Assembly (NCBI GenBank): GCA_028281885.1
Contig: JANQJA010000008.1
Coordinates: 1-64,000 of the forward strand
DNA: 64,000 bases
DNA from: Pseudomonadales bacterium
Lineage (GTDB): Bacteria; Pseudomonadota; Gammaproteobacteria; Pseudomonadales; Azotimanducaceae
Direction: 5' to 3'
The notes beneath the pieces were generated by a model that made no database searches, was not told where the DNA came from, and saw only the letters and a program-made list of their open reading frames with translations. The position numbers and the translations under genes are program-made. Positions within the stretch are counted from its first letter, which is position 1; the number at the start of each line of letters is the position of its first letter. Below, piece by piece: positions 61,094 to 64,000 of the stretch.

Positions 61094-61118
61094 TTTATCT
61101 GACCGCGGGTCAGATAAA
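61094..61118. promoter_or_regulatory. Perfect inverted repeat upstream of the molybdenum hydroxylase genes
   Basis: TTTATCTGACC and GGTCAGATAAA are perfect 11-bp arms around GCG. The repeat ends 27 nt before the first ATG, ahead of the AAGGAG ribosome-binding site. It may be an operator or an mRNA leader hairpin. A TTGACA-like hexamer lies about 30 nt before it, without a clear -10. Confidence 0.65.
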
Positions 61119-61145
61119 TGCTGCTGGAGAATCAAGGAGTCAGTC

Positions 61146-61607
61146 ATGGCAAAACTCAATATCAACGGCGAGGTACGCGAGGTGGATGTCGAAGGCGACA
61201 CCCCCCTGCTTTGGGTCATCCGCGAACAACTGGGAATGACCGGTACCAAGTATGCCTGCGGCATCGCACAGTGCGGTGCGTGCACGGTCCACATCGACGG
61301 GCAGGCAGTCCGCTCATGCGTCTACCCCGTCAGTTCGGTGACGCCGTCGCAGAAGATCACCACCATCGAAGGGTTATCCGAAACCGGCGACCATCCGGTC
61401 CAGCAAGCCTGGGCTGAACTCGACACACCTCAATGTGGTTATTGCCAGCCGGGCATGATCATGGCGTCGGCCGCACTGCTTAACGACAATCCGAATCCAT
61501 CCGATGCGGATATCGATACGCAGATCACCAACATCTGTCGATGCGGCACATTTCAACGTGTCCGAGCCGGTATTCATCGTGCCGCCGACATCAAGAAGAA
61601 TAGCTAG
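61146..61607 (+). CDS. (2Fe-2S)-binding subunit of a molybdenum hydroxylase, IorA-like
   Basis: This 153-residue protein carries two [2Fe-2S] clusters: a plant-type site CGIAQCGAC with a further cysteine near 58, and the C-terminal site CGYCQPG plus CRCGT. It transfers electrons from the molybdopterin subunit encoded 10 nt downstream. It resembles the small subunit of isoquinoline 1-oxidoreductase and aldehyde dehydrogenases of the xanthine oxidase family. Good AAGGAG 6 nt before the ATG. Confidence 0.93.
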   Translation: MAKLNINGEVREVDVEGDTPLLWVIREQLGMTGTKYACGIAQCGACTVHIDGQAVRSCVYPVSSVTPSQKITTIEGLSETGDHPVQQAWAELDTPQCGYCQPGMIMASAALLNDNPNPSDADIDTQITNICRCGTFQRVRAGIHRAADIKKNS

Positions 61608-61617
61608 GGGGCCGAAC

Positions 61618-63822
61618 ATGAGCATGAACGATATCAACGTCAGCCGTCGAAAGTTTGTGATTGGCATGGGCGCCACCAGCGCCGGATTGACGCTTGGCCT
61701 GTCACTGCCAATGGGACAAACGGCTTTCGCGAACCATCATGAAGCAGCAACGAAAGAAATAAATGCCTGGGTCGTGATCGACCCGGACGATACCGTCACC
61801 ATTCGTGTGGCCCGCTCTGAAATGGGCCAGGGAACACTGACCGGACTCGCCCAGCTCGTCGCCGAGGAGCTGGAATGCGACTGGGACAAGGTGACTTGGG
61901 AGTTCCCCACACCCGGCGAGAACCTCGCCCGGGAACGGGTATGGAAAGATTACTCGACCGGCGGCAGCCAGGGTCTGCGAGGCAGTCAGCAATACGTCCG
62001 TGAAGGCGGCGCGACGGCGCGAATGATGCTGATCCAGGCCGCAGCCAACAAATGGGGTGTGCCAGCCGATGAATGCACCGCGGCCAAGAGTGTCATCACG
62101 CACAAGGGCAGCGGCAAGAGCACAACCTTCGGCAAGGTCGCCGCCGCCGCCGCAAAACTGACCCCGCCAGAATCAGTGACGCTGAAGGATCCTTCGACGT
62201 GGACCGTCGCCGGCAAATCGCTCAAGCGTCTCGACACCGATGACAAGCTCACCGGCAAACTGGTCTACGGCGCTGACATTCAGCTGCCGGGCATGCTGCT
62301 CGCCAGTATCAAGGACTGCCCTGTACTGGGCGGCAAGCTGGTCAGCTACGACGAATCAGCGATCAAGGACATGCCGGGCGTCAAGGGTGTGGTCGAAGTG
62401 AAGACCCAACTGGGTAACAACGGCGTTGCTGTCGTCGCTGATACCTGGTGGCGTGCCAACCAGGCACTAGAGGCGCTACCGATCAAGTGGGATCTTGGCC
62501 CCAATGTGGCATTGAACGATGCCGGCGTGACGGAATTACTGGAAAGCGGGCTCGACGCCGACGACGCGTTTACCGGAAACTGGAACGGAGACGTCAAGAC
62601 TGCCTTCGCCTCCGCAGATCGCATGGTCGAAGCGGTTTACAAGTGTCCGTCCCAGAATCATGCGCCGATGGAACCCATGAATGCCACCGCCGTGTATAGC
62701 AGCGACCGATGCGAAGTCTGGTGTCCGACACAAAACGGCGAATCAGCACTGGCTGCCGTGGCGGAAGCCAGCGGGTTGTCCATCGACAAGTGCGATGTGC
62801 ACAAAACGATCCTGGGTGGCGGCTTTGGCCGACGCGGCATGCCGGACTATGTGCACCAGGTGGTAGCGATTGCCAAGGCGTTCCCTGGCACACCCATCAA
62901 GATGCAATGGAGCCGGGAAGAAGACCAGCGCCATGGTTTCTTTCACCCGACCACCATGGCAAAGATGCGCGGCAGCCTCGACAAGGATGGCAACCTGACC
63001 GGCCTGCACATGCGCATCTCCGGCCAGTCGATCCTGGCGGCGCTGATGCCCGGATTACTGCAAAACGGCGCAGACTTCGCGACCTTCCAGGGTGTGGTGA
63101 AGAAAGGTATTCACCCCGCCCTCGATCAGCATGCCATGAGCTACGACTTTGACAATCTGGTGGTGGATCACGCCATGCGTAATCCGCCGATCCGGCCCGG
63201 ATTCTGGCGCGGTGTGAACGTAAACCAGAACGCAATTTATCTCGAGTCGTTTATGGACGAACTGGCCGAAGCTGCCGGGCGCGACGCGCTCGAGTTCCGG
63301 CTGGCCCATATGAAGAACAATCCGAGGGGTGCCGCTGTACTCAAGACTGTCGCGGAAAAATCCGGCTGGGGCAATGACGACGGCAAGTCACGTGGTCTCG
63401 CCGCGCTCTATGCCTTTGGCAGCTACGTCGCGGCCTGCGCCGATGTGACCGTCGACGATCGGGGTAAACTGAAGATTGACCGCATTGTCGCTGCCACCGA
63501 TTGTGGCACGGCCGTCAATCCGCAACAGATCGAAGCGCAGGTGGAAGGCTCATTTGTCTACGGACTTTCGGCCGCCCTCTACAGCGAGATCACATTCAAC
63601 GAGGGAGTCGTGGTGGAACAGAATTTCCACACCTATCCTTCGATGCGTATCGTTGACATGCCGAAAGTTGAAACCACGGTGATGCCTTCGGGTGGTTTCT
63701 TCGGCGGCGTCGGTGAGCCAACCATCGGCGTTGCGGCCCCTGCCGTGCTGAATGCCATCTACGCAGCCACCGGCAAGCGAGTTCGGTCTTTGCCGATCAA
63801 GGACCAGAACCTGCGGGCTTGA
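61618..63822 (+). CDS. Molybdopterin-binding large subunit, IorB-like, Tat-exported
   Basis: This 734-residue protein starts with a Tat signal (VSRRKFVIGMGATSAGLTLGL) and continues with aldehyde oxidase/xanthine dehydrogenase molybdopterin-binding domains, including RSEMGQGTLTGLAQLVAEEL, GGGFGRRG, PPIRPGFWRGV and the C-terminal GGFFGGVGEPTIG with the catalytic glutamate. It resembles isoquinoline 1-oxidoreductase beta subunit; the true substrate is unknown. Tat export and a following cytochrome c suggest periplasmic oxidation. An ATG 6 nt later is an alternative start. Confidence 0.92.
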   Translation: MSMNDINVSRRKFVIGMGATSAGLTLGLSLPMGQTAFANHHEAATKEINAWVVIDPDDTVTIRVARSEMGQGTLTGLAQLVAEELECDWDKVTWEFPTPGENLARERVWKDYSTGGSQGLRGSQQYVREGGATARMMLIQAAANKWGVPADECTAAKSVITHKGSGKSTTFGKVAAAAAKLTPPESVTLKDPSTWTVAGKSLKRLDTDDKLTGKLVYGADIQLPGMLLASIKDCPVLGGKLVSYDESAIKDMPGVKGVVEVKTQLGNNGVAVVADTWWRANQALEALPIKWDLGPNVALNDAGVTELLESGLDADDAFTGNWNGDVKTAFASADRMVEAVYKCPSQNHAPMEPMNATAVYSSDRCEVWCPTQNGESALAAVAEASGLSIDKCDVHKTILGGGFGRRGMPDYVHQVVAIAKAFPGTPIKMQWSREEDQRHGFFHPTTMAKMRGSLDKDGNLTGLHMRISGQSILAALMPGLLQNGADFATFQGVVKKGIHPALDQHAMSYDFDNLVVDHAMRNPPIRPGFWRGVNVNQNAIYLESFMDELAEAAGRDALEFRLAHMKNNPRGAAVLKTVAEKSGWGNDDGKSRGLAALYAFGSYVAACADVTVDDRGKLKIDRIVAATDCGTAVNPQQIEAQVEGSFVYGLSAALYSEITFNEGVVVEQNFHTYPSMRIVDMPKVETTVMPSGGFFGGVGEPTIGVAAPAVLNAIYAATGKRVRSLPIKDQNLRA

Positions 63823-64000
63823 TGAGCGTTCTCATCAAACCTGCGGCCAGGGCTGCGGTTTGTATTGCAGTCCTGGCGACGGTTTCCTGTAGATCGCCAG
63901 AAGGTTCACACGATAATGCTGCGGCGATTGATCCAATGGGTCATGCCGCCGTCCTCGCCTCTGTCTGCAGTGGTTGCCATGTGCCCGGTGGCACCGCGAT
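63822..64000 (+). CDS. Lipoprotein cytochrome c (partial, window edge)
   Basis: The ATG overlaps the stop of the molybdopterin subunit as TGATG. The readable 59 codons hold a signal peptide with a lipobox-like AVLATVSC (cysteine about 23), a short linker and a haem-binding motif CSGCH. It is probably the membrane-anchored electron acceptor of the hydroxylase. The rest is outside the window. Confidence 0.82.
   Translation, partial: MSVLIKPAARAAVCIAVLATVSCRSPEGSHDNAAAIDPMGHAAVLASVCSGCHVPGGTA

Overview
The window is 64 kb of dense, high-GC bacterial chromosome, almost all of it housekeeping genes. Gene content and order point to a gammaproteobacterium. From memory, several blocks match the Pseudomonas layout: tRNA-Thr/Tyr/Gly/Thr-tufB; dksA-gluQ-cbrX-cbrA-cbrB-pcnB; rlmE-ftsH-folP-glmM-tpiA-secG-tRNA-Leu-tRNA-fMet-rimP-nusA-infB-rbfA-truB-rpsO-pnp; and fur-recN-grpE-dnaK-dnaJ-dapB-carAB-greA. 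The presence of hrcA, a lysine-rich DksA tail, and the absence of coaX, folK, panB, panC and rRNA genes at the expected spots argue against Pseudomonas itself. A less-studied, perhaps marine, lineage is my inference.

Layout: 1-800 is the start of tufB and its four upstream tRNAs with a stringent-type promoter (minus strand). 0.8-4.2 kb holds a SPOR protein, birA, a tRNA-Ala/tRNA-Ile pair without rRNA genes, and tyrS. 4.4-7.4 kb holds an M23 endopeptidase, erpA, a bactofilin and its membrane partner. 7.5-11.7 kb holds a ClC protein, hemL and a PfkB-family kinase. 11.7-16.5 kb is sfsA-hmuU-hmuV-polB with overlapping ends. 16.6-24.6 kb is dksA, gluQ, a 59-residue membrane peptide, the CbrA/CbrB two-component system, a candidate sigma-54-driven small RNA and pcnB. 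24.7-30.5 kb holds a deoxynucleoside kinase, pgi, acs, an Fnr/Anr regulator and a nitroreductase. 30.5-45.5 kb is the large minus-strand translation, cell-envelope and RNA-processing supercluster. 45.6-60.6 kb holds yhbY, greA, carAB, dapB, an MFS exporter, the dnaKJ-grpE-hrcA heat-shock genes, recN and fur. 60.6-64 kb holds bamE and a molybdenum hydroxylase (2Fe-2S subunit, Tat-exported large subunit, lipoprotein cytochrome c cut by the window end).

The most interesting locus is 22934-23214. A perfect 13-bp inverted repeat, a well-spaced -24/-12 promoter, three clusters of AANAANAA motifs and a strong intrinsic terminator follow cbrB directly. This is the architecture of a CrcZ-type RNA that would titrate Hfq/Crc and relieve carbon catabolite repression, compressed to about 150 nt. 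Other notable points are the orphan tRNA-Ile/Ala pair with its own promoter, a DksA with a histone-H1-like tail, a BirA whose helix-turn-helix seems eroded, and an hrcA gene with no CIRCE operator beside sigma-32-type promoters.
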